Positions 1-8,494 of a stretch of 64,000 bases of DNA are shown here, piece after piece (the first letter of the stretch is position 1; each line of letters begins with the position of its first letter). The position numbers and the translations under genes were made by a program. This stretch comes from Myxococcales bacterium (GTDB lineage: Bacteria; Myxococcota_A; Polyangia; JAAYKL01): NCBI GenBank assembly GCA_012522445.1, contig JAAYKL010000109.1, positions 1 through 64,000 on the forward strand. Reading direction: 5' to 3'. The notes under the pieces were generated by a model. That model saw nothing but the letters and a program-made list of their open reading frames with translations, did not search any database and was not told where the DNA came from.

Positions 1-144
1 AGAGCACGACGCTAGCAAGGCCATCCCCAGGAGGAGCAACATGGCGCTGCAAAGCGCAAACGGCGTTGCGGGCTTGGGTTGCAAACGGTTGCGATGGATG
101 TGTGCGTTGTTTTGGTGTGTGTTTTGACGTGCCAGTTGCGGCAT
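1..144 (-). CDS. Lipoprotein, N-terminal fragment (cut by window edge)
   Basis: The gene runs leftward and only its first 48 codons are inside the window. Reading from the ATG at 144, a polar stretch rich in His, Asn and Gln is followed by a hydrophobic segment with four Leu in a row that ends in Leu-Ala-Ser-Cys-Ser, a good lipobox for signal peptidase II. An internal ATG just before the Leu run would leave almost no positively charged n-region, so the upstream ATG is preferred. The mature protein lies outside the window and its function cannot be told. Confidence 0.5.
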   Translation of the reverse strand, partial: MPQLARQNTHQNNAHIHRNRLQPKPATPFALCSAMLLLLGMALLASCS

Positions 145-503
145 GAAGCCCCCCTTGTTGTGAAAGCATAAAATGCAATGGTTGTGGAATGAACGCTGCA
201 TTACGGTGCAATGCTTGCTTGTGTCAAATGATGTCAAAATTGATTATTAAGAAGATAAGAAACAAACATGGCATGCGCATTTTGAGTGGAATGTTTTATG
301 AACACAGCAATTGCAATGCTCAAAAAGCCCAAGAGGGGGCATTTGGGTGATTAGGAGATGAAAACGCGGCAAAAGGCGGGCATGCGAACACAAACTCCCC
401 ATCATCGGACGTAAGCAACAGCGCATACCCGAACATTTGCAGTGCTCCTTGCGTGGCGCCAAAAGGCGCTGCATTTCCGCGCGCTTCATGTTAGGTTATT
501 CGT
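145..503. other. Intergenic region without a supported gene
   Basis: This 359-base stretch separates the leftward lipoprotein from the rightward gene at 504. Apart from the possible minus-strand promoter at 198-237 I see nothing firm. The open frames that cross it have no ribosome binding site, no recognisable protein pattern and cysteine- or arginine-rich compositions typical of chance frames. Confidence 0.5.
198..237 (-). promoter_or_regulatory. Possible promoter of the truncated lipoprotein gene
   Basis: On the minus strand two TTGACA hexamers lie 10 bases apart (complements at 232-237 and 222-227). The nearer one is 17-18 bases from GTAATG/TAATGC at 198-204. The -35 match is perfect but the -10 match is poor, so the call rests on position and the duplicated -35. 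Confidence 0.25.
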
Positions 504-986
504 ATGTACCAAGTGAACCCCAACTACGGACAAGAGGACAGCACACTGGTCGTGGCGCGCTTCGAAAATCGCGAAGCCGCCCGCGAATGCTATTCCGCGC
601 TCAAGGCCCTGTTCGCCGAAATCGACCAACAACTCGACATACTCTATGCCGCCAACAACGGCCAAGCCTCCCTCGAAGACATCCAACAGCTCTACAGTCC
701 CTTCGGCTTCACCAACGACAACGGCTGGCACCAAAGCGCGCCCATCACCCTTGAGGGAAACGAACTCATCTGGCCACTCGACGCCGGCGTCCAGCTCGAA
801 GACGTCGAGATGCTCCTCTCGGCCCTAGACGCCACCGAAATACAAGTGTTCGCCGAAACCGACACCCTGGAGGATTGGCAACGCTTTCCCCACCCGATCA
901 TCATGCCCCTGCCCGACGACGAAGAAGAAGCCTTCGCGCTGCCGATTTTAAAGCGCAACAACCCCGGCGGTCGGCGCCTGCACTAG
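504..986 (+). CDS. Hypothetical acidic protein, 160 residues
   Basis: I do not recognise a family. The product is soluble and acidic, without signal peptide or membrane segment. It contains many Glu/Asp (for example DDEEEAF near the C-terminus) and an N-terminal half that would fit an alpha/beta fold: a strand (TLVVARF) followed by a helix with AAREC. Its codon use, with strong C/G third positions, resembles neighbouring genes and supports a real gene. The ATG at 504 is preceded by a weak AGG. It stands alone, convergent with the sigma factor gene downstream. Confidence 0.7.
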   Translation: MYQVNPNYGQEDSTLVVARFENREAARECYSALKALFAEIDQQLDILYAANNGQASLEDIQQLYSPFGFTNDNGWHQSAPITLEGNELIWPLDAGVQLEDVEMLLSALDATEIQVFAETDTLEDWQRFPHPIIMPLPDDEEEAFALPILKRNNPGGRRLH

Positions 987-1058
987 GCCCGCCCCGCTGC
1001 CCACGACACCCCCGCACAGCGACAGACACCACAATTCTTGGCTGGATACGCGCGTGTT

Positions 1059-1685
1059 TTATACGAGCGGCGCTTCGAGAATGGCGGAGCGCACCTGGGC
1101 GCGGCTGCGTTTCAAGCGCGATTTGACGGCATCGACGGTCATTTGAAATTCGCCCGCGAGGGTGGCCACCGACTCTTCGTAAACATCGTGGCGGAGCAAG
1201 AGCGAACGGTTGGGTTCGTTCAGGCGGTCGATCTCGGCGCTGACCCGCTCCATGCCCTGGGCTATCATGGTGCGCATCTCCGCGCTGGGCCCGTGATCGG
1301 ACAGCTCGGGCAGCATCGGGTGATCGTCTAAGGGCGTGTGCAAGGAGCGGTTGTTTTTTTTGCCGCGCCGCAGCCGGCTACACGACGAAACGACGATGCG
1401 CCGCAGCCAGGGCTCGATGGGCGAATCGCCCCGGTAGGTGCCCAGTTGCTTCCAGGTCGTAATCATCGCCTCCTGAAAGGCATCCTGTCCCAGGGTAAAG
1501 TCGTTGCAGTAATAGTTGGCAAAGTCCGCCAGCCGCTTGGAAAAACAAGACGCCACCTGCTCGAACAGGGACTCGTCAACATCGCTGTTTCGCACAATTT
1601 CGGCGAAATCGGGGCATTGCGGCGCTTGGGCGTCGTCCACGGCTTCGGTGGTGGGGGCGGTGGGGGCATCGGAATTTTTATGCAT
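1059..1685 (-). CDS. RNA polymerase sigma factor, sigma-70 family ECF type
   Basis: A 208-residue two-domain sigma factor. After a 45-residue low-complexity N-terminus, region 2 covers about residues 45-110 (QDAFQEAMITTWKQL, then a PWLRRIVVSSC segment matching the usual helix before the linker). Region 4 covers about 150-205, with a helix-turn-helix around SVATLAGEFQMTVDAVKSRLKRSR. There is no region 1.1 or 3, as in ECF sigmas. ATG at 1685 has AAGGAAAG just upstream. No anti-sigma factor gene lies next to it: the upstream neighbour is a divergent small cysteine-rich protein. What it controls cannot be told. Confidence 0.88.
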   Translation of the reverse strand: MHKNSDAPTAPTTEAVDDAQAPQCPDFAEIVRNSDVDESLFEQVASCFSKRLADFANYYCNDFTLGQDAFQEAMITTWKQLGTYRGDSPIEPWLRRIVVSSCSRLRRGKKNNRSLHTPLDDHPMLPELSDHGPSAEMRTMIAQGMERVSAEIDRLNEPNRSLLLRHDVYEESVATLAGEFQMTVDAVKSRLKRSRAQVRSAILEAPLV

Positions 1686-1926
1686 ACTCTTTCCTTACAA
1701 AACGAATGCGGCAAAAAGCAACCTCCTTGGACCGATTTGCCAAACCGCACGCGCTTCCGTGTTGTCAGCGCGACACCAAACAACATTCGCCAAGCCGCAT
1801 AAATTCCTTTTTTTCTTTATTTTTCGCCGGGCCAATGGCAGATTTTGTCACAAAAGACAACTAATGATCAGGTGATTTGTTGGGTTCCTCTGCAAAGGAC
1901 TTAAATTAATTAATGTGAGGTGAACC

Positions 1927-2136
1927 ATGAAAAAAATAGATCAACCCCTAGACCTTTCAAGCGTTGCCGAACACCGTCGCGAAGACTGCGCCAATTACAC
2001 CGGCTGTCTGCACGAGGCATCGGCACTCCTCTGGCCATCCTTTTCGTGCAAAAATTGCGACCGCTACATCGCCTCCTCGCTTTGCACCATCGACAGCTAC
2101 GAGCGCAACGCATCGCCCTTGGCCTGGGAAATTTAA
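1927..2136 (+). CDS. Small cysteine-rich protein, 69 residues
   Basis: The protein has five cysteines, four in the pattern C-x5-C-x14-C-x2-C (DCANYTGC ... SFSCKNC), suggestive of a small zinc or Fe-S site, and a fifth further on. It starts with MKKIDQPLDL, and the ATG has a good AGGTGA six bases upstream. It is divergent from the sigma factor gene and convergent with hrcA, with 15 bases between the stop codons. Function is unknown. Metal binding is inferred from the cysteine spacing only. Confidence 0.65.
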   Translation: MKKIDQPLDLSSVAEHRREDCANYTGCLHEASALLWPSFSCKNCDRYIASSLCTIDSYERNASPLAWEI

Positions 2137-2151
2137 CGCGTCCGGCGGCAG

Positions 2152-3189
2152 CTACTTGGGCAGCGGATTGAGCGCGGCGGAAATTAAGCGCGCCGACAGC
2201 GACACCAGCGGCAGCAGTGTCGGGTAGTTCATCCGGTTAGAGCCGAGAATGCCCACTTGCCCCACCCCGCCCGCCAGGGCAAACGGCGACGAGATCAACG
2301 CGCATCCAGCGAAATCATCGCCCCCTTCGCCCCCGATAATCACCATGGGCCCCGCGTCCGATTGGGCCGCCTGATCCAACATATCCAAGATGCGGTTTTT
2401 GTGATCGAGGGTCTCCATGAGCGCCGAGAGCTTGCCTTCGAGCTCGGGTTGTTCGACGAGCAGGCTGCGCCCCTCCACCACCAGCAAGGAGCCGTCCGTA
2501 TCGTTTTCGATGGCGGCCTGGCTGAGGCGCGTCGCCTTCTCGCGCAGGGCATCCCGTTGGGCAATGGCGTCGGCCAGCTCGTGGCGCAAAATGGCGCGCA
2601 CGTCGTTGAGCGAACGGTTGGCGATGGTCTGCTGCAAGTAGTTGTGCATGCGCTCCAGCTCCGCCGCGTCGATGTCGCCCTCTTGCTGGATGTAATTGCT
2701 GTGCACCAGGCCGTTGCGCGTCACGATGACCGCCAAGAGTTGCTGTCGATCTAGCGGCACGAAGTGAATGTTGCGCAGCACGGCATCGGAAAACGCCGGC
2801 GTGATGACCAGGGCGGCTTGGCGCGAGACCATCGACAGCAGGCGCACCGTGCGCTGCCACAATGCCCCGCTGGGCCGCTCGCTGCTCTCAATCGTGGTTT
2901 TCAGCGCTTGCATCGCCTGGGTGTCCACGTCGGCCTCGTCGGTGCGCAGCGCGTCGACAAAGGCGCGAAATCCCTGATCCGTGGGGATGCGCCCCGAAGA
3001 CGCGTGGGTCTGCGTAATGAGGCCCAGCACCGTCAGCTCGTTCATGACCCGCCGAATCGAAGCCGGAGAAAGCCCGATGTCGACAGCGTTGTTCAGCCAC
3101 AGCGAACTGACGGATTGGCCGGTCTCCACATAGCGGGAAATAATGGCCGAGAGGACGACCCGGCTTCGGGGGGTGAGCTTTTGTTCCAT
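2152..3189 (-). CDS. hrcA: Heat-inducible transcription repressor HrcA
   Basis: A 345-residue protein of typical HrcA length. The N-terminal winged helix is clear (residues about 5-75: LTPRSRVVLSAIISRYVETGQ, then LSPASIRRVMNELTVLGLI and the SGRIPTDQGFRAFVD motif). A GAF-like middle domain and a conserved C-terminal stretch (GILGSNRMNYPTLLPLV) follow. HrcA normally binds CIRCE operators in front of groE and dnaK operons. I found no CIRCE inverted repeat before hrcA, clpB, dnaK or dnaJ in this window, so its targets are probably elsewhere. It is not in an operon with grpE/dnaK, which is the common arrangement. Confidence 0.95.
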   Translation of the reverse strand: MEQKLTPRSRVVLSAIISRYVETGQSVSSLWLNNAVDIGLSPASIRRVMNELTVLGLITQTHASSGRIPTDQGFRAFVDALRTDEADVDTQAMQALKTTIESSERPSGALWQRTVRLLSMVSRQAALVITPAFSDAVLRNIHFVPLDRQQLLAVIVTRNGLVHSNYIQQEGDIDAAELERMHNYLQQTIANRSLNDVRAILRHELADAIAQRDALREKATRLSQAAIENDTDGSLLVVEGRSLLVEQPELEGKLSALMETLDHKNRILDMLDQAAQSDAGPMVIIGGEGGDDFAGCALISSPFALAGGVGQVGILGSNRMNYPTLLPLVSLSARLISAALNPLPK

Positions 3190-3279
3190 ATGCGCGTTGC
3201 CTCGTTGGCTGGATCACAGCCGAGTTGACAGCCCCAAGAGATGAGCATACACACATGAAATATGTCAACAAAGGCCGAA

Positions 3280-3672
3280 ATGGATACCGATCAACCGCTG
3301 CGGAATCGCGTCATTTTGTTTGCCGACGACGAGCCGCGTCTGCGCATGTTGGTCACCATGATGCTCGAAGATTTGGGCGCACAAGTTATCGCTGTCGAGA
3401 GCGGTGAAGAGGCCGTGGCCGCTTATGCCGAGCGCCAGTCCGACATCGACCTCGTCATGCTCGACATGCGCATGAAGGGCATGGGGGGCGAAAAAGCGTT
3501 TGCCGCCATCAAGCAAATGGCGCCCAAAGCCAAAATCGTCCTGTCCTCGGGCATCCTCCCCGATGCCGCGCTCCTCGCCACCATCCACAGCGCCGGCGGT
3601 GCCTTCATTGAAAAGCCCTTCGATTTGGATGTGTTGAGCCACACGCTGTCCGCGCTGCTGTCACCGCAATAA
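3280..3672 (+). CDS. Single-domain response regulator (receiver domain)
   Basis: The protein is essentially one CheY-like receiver domain of 130 residues. The acidic pair DD follows VILFA, the phospho-acceptor Asp is in VMLDMRM, Ser is in the VLSSG strand, and the conserved Lys is in EKPF. No output domain follows. ATG at 3280 is chosen because AAAGG lies six bases upstream; ATG at 3262 in the same frame would add six residues. It is divergent from hrcA, and its last 12 bases overlap the end of the convergent HEAT-repeat gene. The cognate kinase is not obvious here. Confidence 0.88.
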   Translation: MDTDQPLRNRVILFADDEPRLRMLVTMMLEDLGAQVIAVESGEEAVAAYAERQSDIDLVMLDMRMKGMGGEKAFAAIKQMAPKAKIVLSSGILPDAALLATIHSAGGAFIEKPFDLDVLSHTLSALLSPQ

Positions 3673-4974
3673 CCCAGCCCACAGCGCCGCCGCCGCCGCC
3701 AGCCGCACGCGAACATCCGCGTGTCCCATCAGCGAGACAAACTCGGACGACAGCGCGTCAATGCCCGCACTGCGCCGAATTTGCGCGGCCAACGCAGCGG
3801 AATCGCCATCGCTGAGGCGCGCCAAGAGGGTGCGGAGGTGCGCCGTGCCCTGTGTGTCGCCGTGTTGGGCCAAGGCGCGGGCTGCGGATTGGGCCCAGGT
3901 GTCTTCACCCGACATCAGCTCGCGCAACGCCTGCTGGGCATCGGCCTGGTGGCGCCGCGCGGACAGCAACTGTGACGCCGCGATGAAGCGAACCTGGGGC
4001 GCTGGGTCTGCCAACGCTTGTTCCAAGGCGCGCTCGGCTCCCGCAATGCCCATGGACGACATGGCGGACAGGGCTGCGGCGCGCATGGGTGCGTCGGCGC
4101 TCATCAACGCATCTTGGAGGCGAACCAAGGCCGCGGCATCGCGCTGGCGGGCCAACACCGCGTTGGCGTAAACGGCGCGCTCCGACACCGTACCGACCGC
4201 CACCGATCGCAACGCTTCGAGGCTGGCATCAGTGCGCTGGCGCTGCAACGCCTGCAGGGCGGCCAACACCACGGTGCGGTGCTCGTCTTCTAATGCCTCG
4301 CGCAGCAGTTCATCGGTTTGCGCGCCAAAAAAAGAACCGCAAGCGACCGCAGCGGACCGCACGCGCGCATCGGGATCAAAGCGCAACGCCTGCACGGCCC
4401 TGGTGCGTCTCTCATCGGTTGCGCGGCGCCTGCACAGCGCTGACACCGCGTGTTGTCGCACCTCGGGCGAGATGTCTTCGCGCAGGGCATCGCGCGCGGC
4501 ATCCGACAAATGCCCCGCCACCTGCCCCGCCACCAAGGCCCGCACGGTTGACGAATCCGACTGCAGCCAGCCTTGGGCCTTGGACTGCGAAATGAAACGC
4601 CGCGACGCTTTTTCGGCCGCCAACAATTCACCCAGGGGACCACCGGGCGCCGCGCGGCGCAGCTTGTCGAGTTGCGCGTGGCCATAACGGCGATTGCCCT
4701 GGAGCATGCGCAAGTAGGCGCCGCCGTCGTTCGGGGCTTGTCGCAGCGCTTCGCCCAACTGCCAAGCCGCCAGGTGGTATGCGCCGCCCTTCACGGCCGC
4801 GGCTTTGTCCGCCGCACCGCGCCAATGGGCCTGCTGCGCATCGCGGGAGATGGCGGAAAAGCGCGCACCACAAGCGCAGAGCAAGGCGCAAAGCGCTACC
4901 GGAATCCAGCGGCACCGAGATGGTTTGCGAGGCCGAATGCCCAATGCGATCGGTGAAATGAAGGGGTGCAACAC
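3661..4974 (-). CDS. HEAT-repeat lipoprotein, 437 residues
   Basis: Starting at GTG 4974, the protein has a basic n-region, a hydrophobic core and a Leu-Cys-Ala-Cys lipobox with Cys near residue 35. From about residue 120 onward it consists of Ala/Leu/Arg-rich helix pairs of about 30 residues in the HEAT/PBS-lyase style (DPDARVRSAAVACG, DPAPQVRFIAASQLL, HADVRVRLAAAAALW). Such solenoids bind proteins. The frame is open far upstream, but that part lies over the preceding gene in another frame and is not used. The gene follows a zinc-finger protein gene by 37 bases, probably in one transcript. Confidence 0.75.
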   Translation of the reverse strand: MLHPFISPIALGIRPRKPSRCRWIPVALCALLCACGARFSAISRDAQQAHWRGAADKAAAVKGGAYHLAAWQLGEALRQAPNDGGAYLRMLQGNRRYGHAQLDKLRRAAPGGPLGELLAAEKASRRFISQSKAQGWLQSDSSTVRALVAGQVAGHLSDAARDALREDISPEVRQHAVSALCRRRATDERRTRAVQALRFDPDARVRSAAVACGSFFGAQTDELLREALEDEHRTVVLAALQALQRQRTDASLEALRSVAVGTVSERAVYANAVLARQRDAAALVRLQDALMSADAPMRAAALSAMSSMGIAGAERALEQALADPAPQVRFIAASQLLSARRHQADAQQALRELMSGEDTWAQSAARALAQHGDTQGTAHLRTLLARLSDGDSAALAAQIRRSAGIDALSSEFVSLMGHADVRVRLAAAAALWAGLLR

Positions 4975-5011
4975 CGCGTGACGCTGCCTTTCTGCCGCGA
5001 GGGGACTGGGC

Positions 5012-5578
5012 TTAAAAACGCCGGCCGTGGCCACCGCACAAGAAGCAACCCACCACTTGTCCATGCGTGTTGCGGTGCAAATTAAAGCTGTGCACCGTCC
5101 GGCCACAAACCGGGCAAACCGCGGGACCGCCCGCCATGTGGGACGTGCCCTCTGCTTCGTCTTTGTCGCCGTCTGCGTCTGCGTCTGCGGCAAAGGGCGC
5201 GGTGCCCGACGCCTCGTCGTCGCCATCCCAAAGGCCCGACTCTGCGGCCAAATCCGCTGGGTCGAGGGCGGCGCCGCTGCTGTCCACAAAGACCGGCACG
5301 TGCAATTGAATGGCGTACATGCGGATGTTTTCGGTGCGGATGCGCTGCTGCGACCCCAAGGAGATGAGCTGCAAATACACCTCGCGGCAGTGCTGCGCCA
5401 TCTCCCCCACATTCATCGGTGCCGAAAAACGCTGCCCGGCAATCCAGTCTTTGCGCCCCACGGGTGTCAACTCCAAGGTGCTCTTGTCGTCGCTCTCAAT
5501 CACGTGACGCACCACATCCCGCAAGTGCTGCTCTGCCTTGACGCCGATAAAAATATCTCCGGTCTTGAATGTGTTCAT
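5012..5578 (-). CDS. Protein with C-terminal zinc-finger motif, 188 residues
   Basis: No family is recognised for the N-terminal 130 residues, an alpha/beta-looking region (TGDIFIGVKAEQHLRDVV and a VGRKDW segment). An acidic linker rich in Asp/Glu/Ala follows, then two Cys pairs: C-P-V-C with H-x3-H (SFNLHRNTH), then C-F-L-C near the end. The CPVCG ... CFLCGG pairs suggest a zinc ribbon. ATG at 5578 (MNTFKTGDIF) is chosen over far upstream starts because the region before it looks non-coding and overlaps the divergent yigZ leader. Likely cotranscribed with the HEAT-repeat lipoprotein gene. Confidence 0.7.
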   Translation of the reverse strand: MNTFKTGDIFIGVKAEQHLRDVVRHVIESDDKSTLELTPVGRKDWIAGQRFSAPMNVGEMAQHCREVYLQLISLGSQQRIRTENIRMYAIQLHVPVFVDSSGAALDPADLAAESGLWDGDDEASGTAPFAADADADGDKDEAEGTSHMAGGPAVCPVCGRTVHSFNLHRNTHGQVVGCFLCGGHGRRF

Positions 5579-5691
5579 GCGTTGTAGAAATAATACAATT
5601 GTTCCCCTTTTGGCAACGGCGAACCGGGGCAGTCCCTGCACCCCGCAACCCCGCGCCTGGGCAAGACCGCAAAGAAAGAAGACACCATCAC

Positions 5692-6288
5692 ATGCCGGTA
5701 TTGATCGCCGTATCTCCCGCCGAAGCCGAAATCGAAGTGCGCCGCAGCCGCTTCCTCGCCAAGGCACACCCCGTCGACACCGAAGCCGACGCCCAAGCGT
5801 GGCTCAAAGCCCACGCCGACCGCAGCGCCACCCACAATTGCTGGGCCTTTCGCATCGGCGATCTCCACCGCTGTTTCGACGACGGAGAGCCCGGCGGCAC
5901 GGCAGGTCGCCCCATTCTCGCGGCCATCGAACACGCCAACATGCAACAGGTCGCGGTGTTGGTCATCCGCCACTTTGGCGGCATCAAGCTCGGCACCGGT
6001 GGGCTGGCACGGGCCTATGGCGCCGCGGCTGCCGAGTGCCTGCAACGCGTCGAGTGCATTGAGCGCGTCCCCATGACCAGCGTAACGCTGCAAATTCCGT
6101 TTCACGCGACCAGCGCCGTCTACCAACTGCTGCCGGTCCACCAAGCCACGCCCACCGACGAGACCTACTTGGATGACGGGCTCACCATGACCGTGGCCCT
6201 GCCCCAACAACAACGAGATGTATTTTGCCAGCAGCTTACGGACACCACGCGCGGTGCCGTAACCATTGTCAAAGCGCCGTTGAAATGA
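5692..6288 (+). CDS. yigZ: YigZ/IMPACT family protein
   Basis: A 198-residue member of the UPF0029/IMPACT family. The signature is visible: SRFLAKAHPV near residue 20, then RCFDDGEPGGTAGRPIL and VLVIRHFGGIKLGTGGLARAYG around residues 60-110. A C-terminal ferredoxin-like half with an acidic first strand completes the usual length of about 200. Family members are linked to translation control under stress, but the exact role is unsettled. Its last 20 bases overlap the 3' end of the convergent thioredoxin gene, so the two transcripts are antisense there. Confidence 0.9.
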   Translation: MPVLIAVSPAEAEIEVRRSRFLAKAHPVDTEADAQAWLKAHADRSATHNCWAFRIGDLHRCFDDGEPGGTAGRPILAAIEHANMQQVAVLVIRHFGGIKLGTGGLARAYGAAAAECLQRVECIERVPMTSVTLQIPFHATSAVYQLLPVHQATPTDETYLDDGLTMTVALPQQQRDVFCQQLTDTTRGAVTIVKAPLK

Positions 6289-6595
6289 GCTCTTCGAGCT
6301 TGTTGCGCGGTTGCGCGCCCATCATGGAACCCGTGGGCGTGCCGTTTTTGAACATGACGAGGGTGGGCACAGAGCGAACGCCCATGCGCGTGGCGGCCAT
6401 CGGCGCATTTTGAATGTCGACATATACCATTTTGACACGTCCGGCATACGCGTCGACCATGCCGTCCAGGGTCACGCCGAGCGCCTTGCAGGGACCGCAC
6501 CAGGTGGCACCAAAATCCACCAGGACAGGCAGACTCGATTTCAAGACTTCGGCATCAAAAGTAGCATCGGTTACAGGGAGGAGTTTTTCGGCCAT
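6269..6595 (-). CDS. trxA: Thioredoxin
   Basis: A 108-residue cytoplasmic thioredoxin that reduces protein disulfides. The active site WCGPC sits at about residues 33-37 after VLVDFGAT, and the cis-proline is in RSVPTLVMFKNG. There is no signal peptide. ATG at 6595 has AGGAAG upstream; the in-frame upstream codons are out of reach of a good binding site. The helix before the cis-proline carries NAPMAATRMGV in place of the more usual N-x-x-A-x-x-Y/F-x-I. It is divergent from the deaminase gene, with 85 bases between the starts. Confidence 0.95.
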   Translation of the reverse strand: MAEKLLPVTDATFDAEVLKSSLPVLVDFGATWCGPCKALGVTLDGMVDAYAGRVKMVYVDIQNAPMAATRMGVRSVPTLVMFKNGTPTGSMMGAQPRNKLEELISTAL

Positions 6596-6680
6596 GGGAC
6601 TTCCTTTCTTGCGGCTGGGATCGCGTGTTTGGTGTAGACAAAACGCCCGAGGTTTGTCAACGGTTTGCAAGGGAGACCAC

Positions 6681-7112
6681 ATGGAAAAGCCACAAAACAA
6701 CCGCCCTTCATTTGAAACAATTTACCTTCGACTGGCGCGCGAGATCGCCGCCCGCTCGACCTGCGTTCGCCTCAATGTCGGCACGGTCATTACATCCACC
6801 GACTACCGCAAAGTGTTGGCCATCGGCTACAACGGAAACGCCACCGGGCTCCCCAACCGCTGCGATCGCAATGAACCCGGCAATTGCGGCTGCCTGCACT
6901 CCGAAGAAAACGCCGTCATCAATTGCGACGCCCCGCGCTTTCTCGAAAAAATCGTCTTTGTCACCCACTTGCCCTGCATCATGTGCGCCAAACGCCTCAT
7001 CAACTTGGGCGGCGTGGTCAAAGTGTACTACGCCGACGAATACCGCTCGCTCGATGCGCTACACCTCTTCGAACAAGTGGGCATTGCCGTCGAACAAATC
7101 GCCTACGAATGA
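6681..7112 (+). CDS. dCMP/CMP deaminase-family zinc enzyme (ComEB type)
   Basis: A 143-residue cytidine/deoxycytidylate deaminase-like protein. Zinc site motifs are complete: HSEENAV (His ligand and catalytic Glu) and PCIMCAKRL (two Cys ligands). The LNVGTVI and IGYNGNATGLPNRCD segments match the dCMP deaminase group, which makes dUMP for thymidylate synthesis. A GGGAG site is nine bases before the ATG. Its TGA overlaps the ATG of the next gene (ATGA), implying translational coupling to the methylthiotransferase. A specialised deaminase of another nucleotide cannot be excluded. Confidence 0.88.
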   Translation: MEKPQNNRPSFETIYLRLAREIAARSTCVRLNVGTVITSTDYRKVLAIGYNGNATGLPNRCDRNEPGNCGCLHSEENAVINCDAPRFLEKIVFVTHLPCIMCAKRLINLGGVVKVYYADEYRSLDALHLFEQVGIAVEQIAYE

Positions 7113-8470
7113 CCGCGCATTCCCAACACGCTCCCCTCAAGCTCGCGATTTTCACCCTGGGCTGCCGGGCCAACCAAGCCGATAGCGCATACCTGCTCTC
7201 CTGGCTCGATCCCGCGCTGGTGGTGCCGGTGACCATGGCCGACGCGCCGGACATCGTCGCCATCAACACCTGTTGCATCACGGCCCAAGCCGAACGGGAT
7301 TGCCGCAAAGCCATACGACGGGCACGCCGCCAAAACCCAAACGCCCGCGTCCTGCTCATGGGCTGCGCCATCTCCGCCCTGGCAGATTTCGCCCAAACCT
7401 TTGCCGATCCCCGCATCACCACCGTGGGCGACGGCCGCACCCCGCTGCGCGAAATTGCCCACCGCATCAACGCCGTGGCCCGCGCCAGCAGCGAACCCGA
7501 CGCCAACGGCGAAACCAACGCCACCAGCCCATTCCCCGCCACATCCGCGCTGCCCTACTTCACCGACGAGCGCCCTCCGCTGCCCCTGCGCAGTCTTCCA
7601 GAACGCACCCGCGCCGTCCTCAAAATCCAAAACGGTTGCCGCCACAACTGCACCTACTGCATTGTGCCCAGGGCCCGCGGCCCCGAACAATCGATGCCCC
7701 TCTTGGCAATCGTGGACGCAGCCCGTCAATTTCGCGAAGCGGGACACAACGAGTTGACGCTGTCGGGCATTCAAATCGGCGCCTGGGGCAAAGACCTACC
7801 CGGCACCCCCACGCTCGCAACCGCGCTGCGCCAAGTCGCCCGCGCCTTCGCGCCCGGACGCATCCGCCTGGGCTCCATCGAACCCTGGGCCGTCACGCGC
7901 GACCTGGTGGCAGTCATGGCCGAAGAAGACAAAATCTGTCCGCATCTGCACATCCCCCTGCAATCCGGAGACGACCGCGTGCTGGCGGACATGAACCGCG
8001 GCTACACCGCCGCGCAGTTTCACGACATCGTCCGACACGCCCAGCGCCACATCCCCAACCTCGCCCTGGGCATGGACGTCCTGGTGGGCTTCCCCACCGA
8101 AGACGAGGCCGCGTTCCAACACACCTTCGATCTGGTGTCACAGCTCGCCCCGGCTTATCTGCACGCCTTTCCCTGGTCGCCGCGCAACCACACCCGCGCT
8201 GCCCGCATGCCCACCGTTGTGTCGCGCAACGAGGCCCAGCGCCGTGTCGCCAAACTCCGCGATCTCTCCGATGAGCTGGCGCGGCAACACCGACAGCTCC
8301 GCATCGGGCAAGCGGCCGAAGTCCTGGTGGAAGACGCCGACAACGGCCTGACCGAAGACTACCTCAGCGTCCGCATCCAAGGGGCCCAAAGGGGCGCCCT
8401 CATCCGCTGCCGCTTGTTGGCAGATCCCGCCGACCATGTTATATTGCAGGCATTCCCATTACACCGTTAG
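7109..8470 (+). CDS. mtaB: tRNA methylthiotransferase, MtaB-like radical SAM enzyme
   Basis: A 453-residue MiaB/MtaB-family protein. The N-terminal UPF0004 domain carries three Cys for one Fe-S cluster (TLGCRANQADS, NTCCIT, MGCAIS). The radical SAM core begins at about residue 175 with CRHNCTYC (C-x3-C-x2-C), then HLHIPLQSGDDRVL and LGMDVLVGFPTED. A short C-terminal part follows. MtaB adds a methylthio group to t6A37 of tRNA. The MtaB rather than MiaB assignment rests on the TLGCR-x-NQ-x-DS start. It is translationally coupled to the upstream deaminase. Confidence 0.9.
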   Translation: MTAHSQHAPLKLAIFTLGCRANQADSAYLLSWLDPALVVPVTMADAPDIVAINTCCITAQAERDCRKAIRRARRQNPNARVLLMGCAISALADFAQTFADPRITTVGDGRTPLREIAHRINAVARASSEPDANGETNATSPFPATSALPYFTDERPPLPLRSLPERTRAVLKIQNGCRHNCTYCIVPRARGPEQSMPLLAIVDAARQFREAGHNELTLSGIQIGAWGKDLPGTPTLATALRQVARAFAPGRIRLGSIEPWAVTRDLVAVMAEEDKICPHLHIPLQSGDDRVLADMNRGYTAAQFHDIVRHAQRHIPNLALGMDVLVGFPTEDEAAFQHTFDLVSQLAPAYLHAFPWSPRNHTRAARMPTVVSRNEAQRRVAKLRDLSDELARQHRQLRIGQAAEVLVEDADNGLTEDYLSVRIQGAQRGALIRCRLLADPADHVILQAFPLHR

Positions 8471-8494
8471 GCAGGGCGCAAAGAGGGTATCACC

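Noticed and set aside
247-489. Small leftward frame of 80 codons in the left intergenic region
   Set aside because: It is rich in Cys, His and Met with no binding site and no recognised pattern, unlike the neighbouring genes.
3190-3279. CIRCE operator for HrcA
   Set aside because: I looked for the inverted repeat TTAGCACTC-N9-GAGTGCTAA here and before clpB, dnaJ and the Hsp70 gene and found none.
4975-5412. Upstream extension of the HEAT-repeat lipoprotein frame
   Set aside because: The frame stays open but overlaps the zinc-finger protein gene in another frame, and the signal peptide begins cleanly at GTG 4974.
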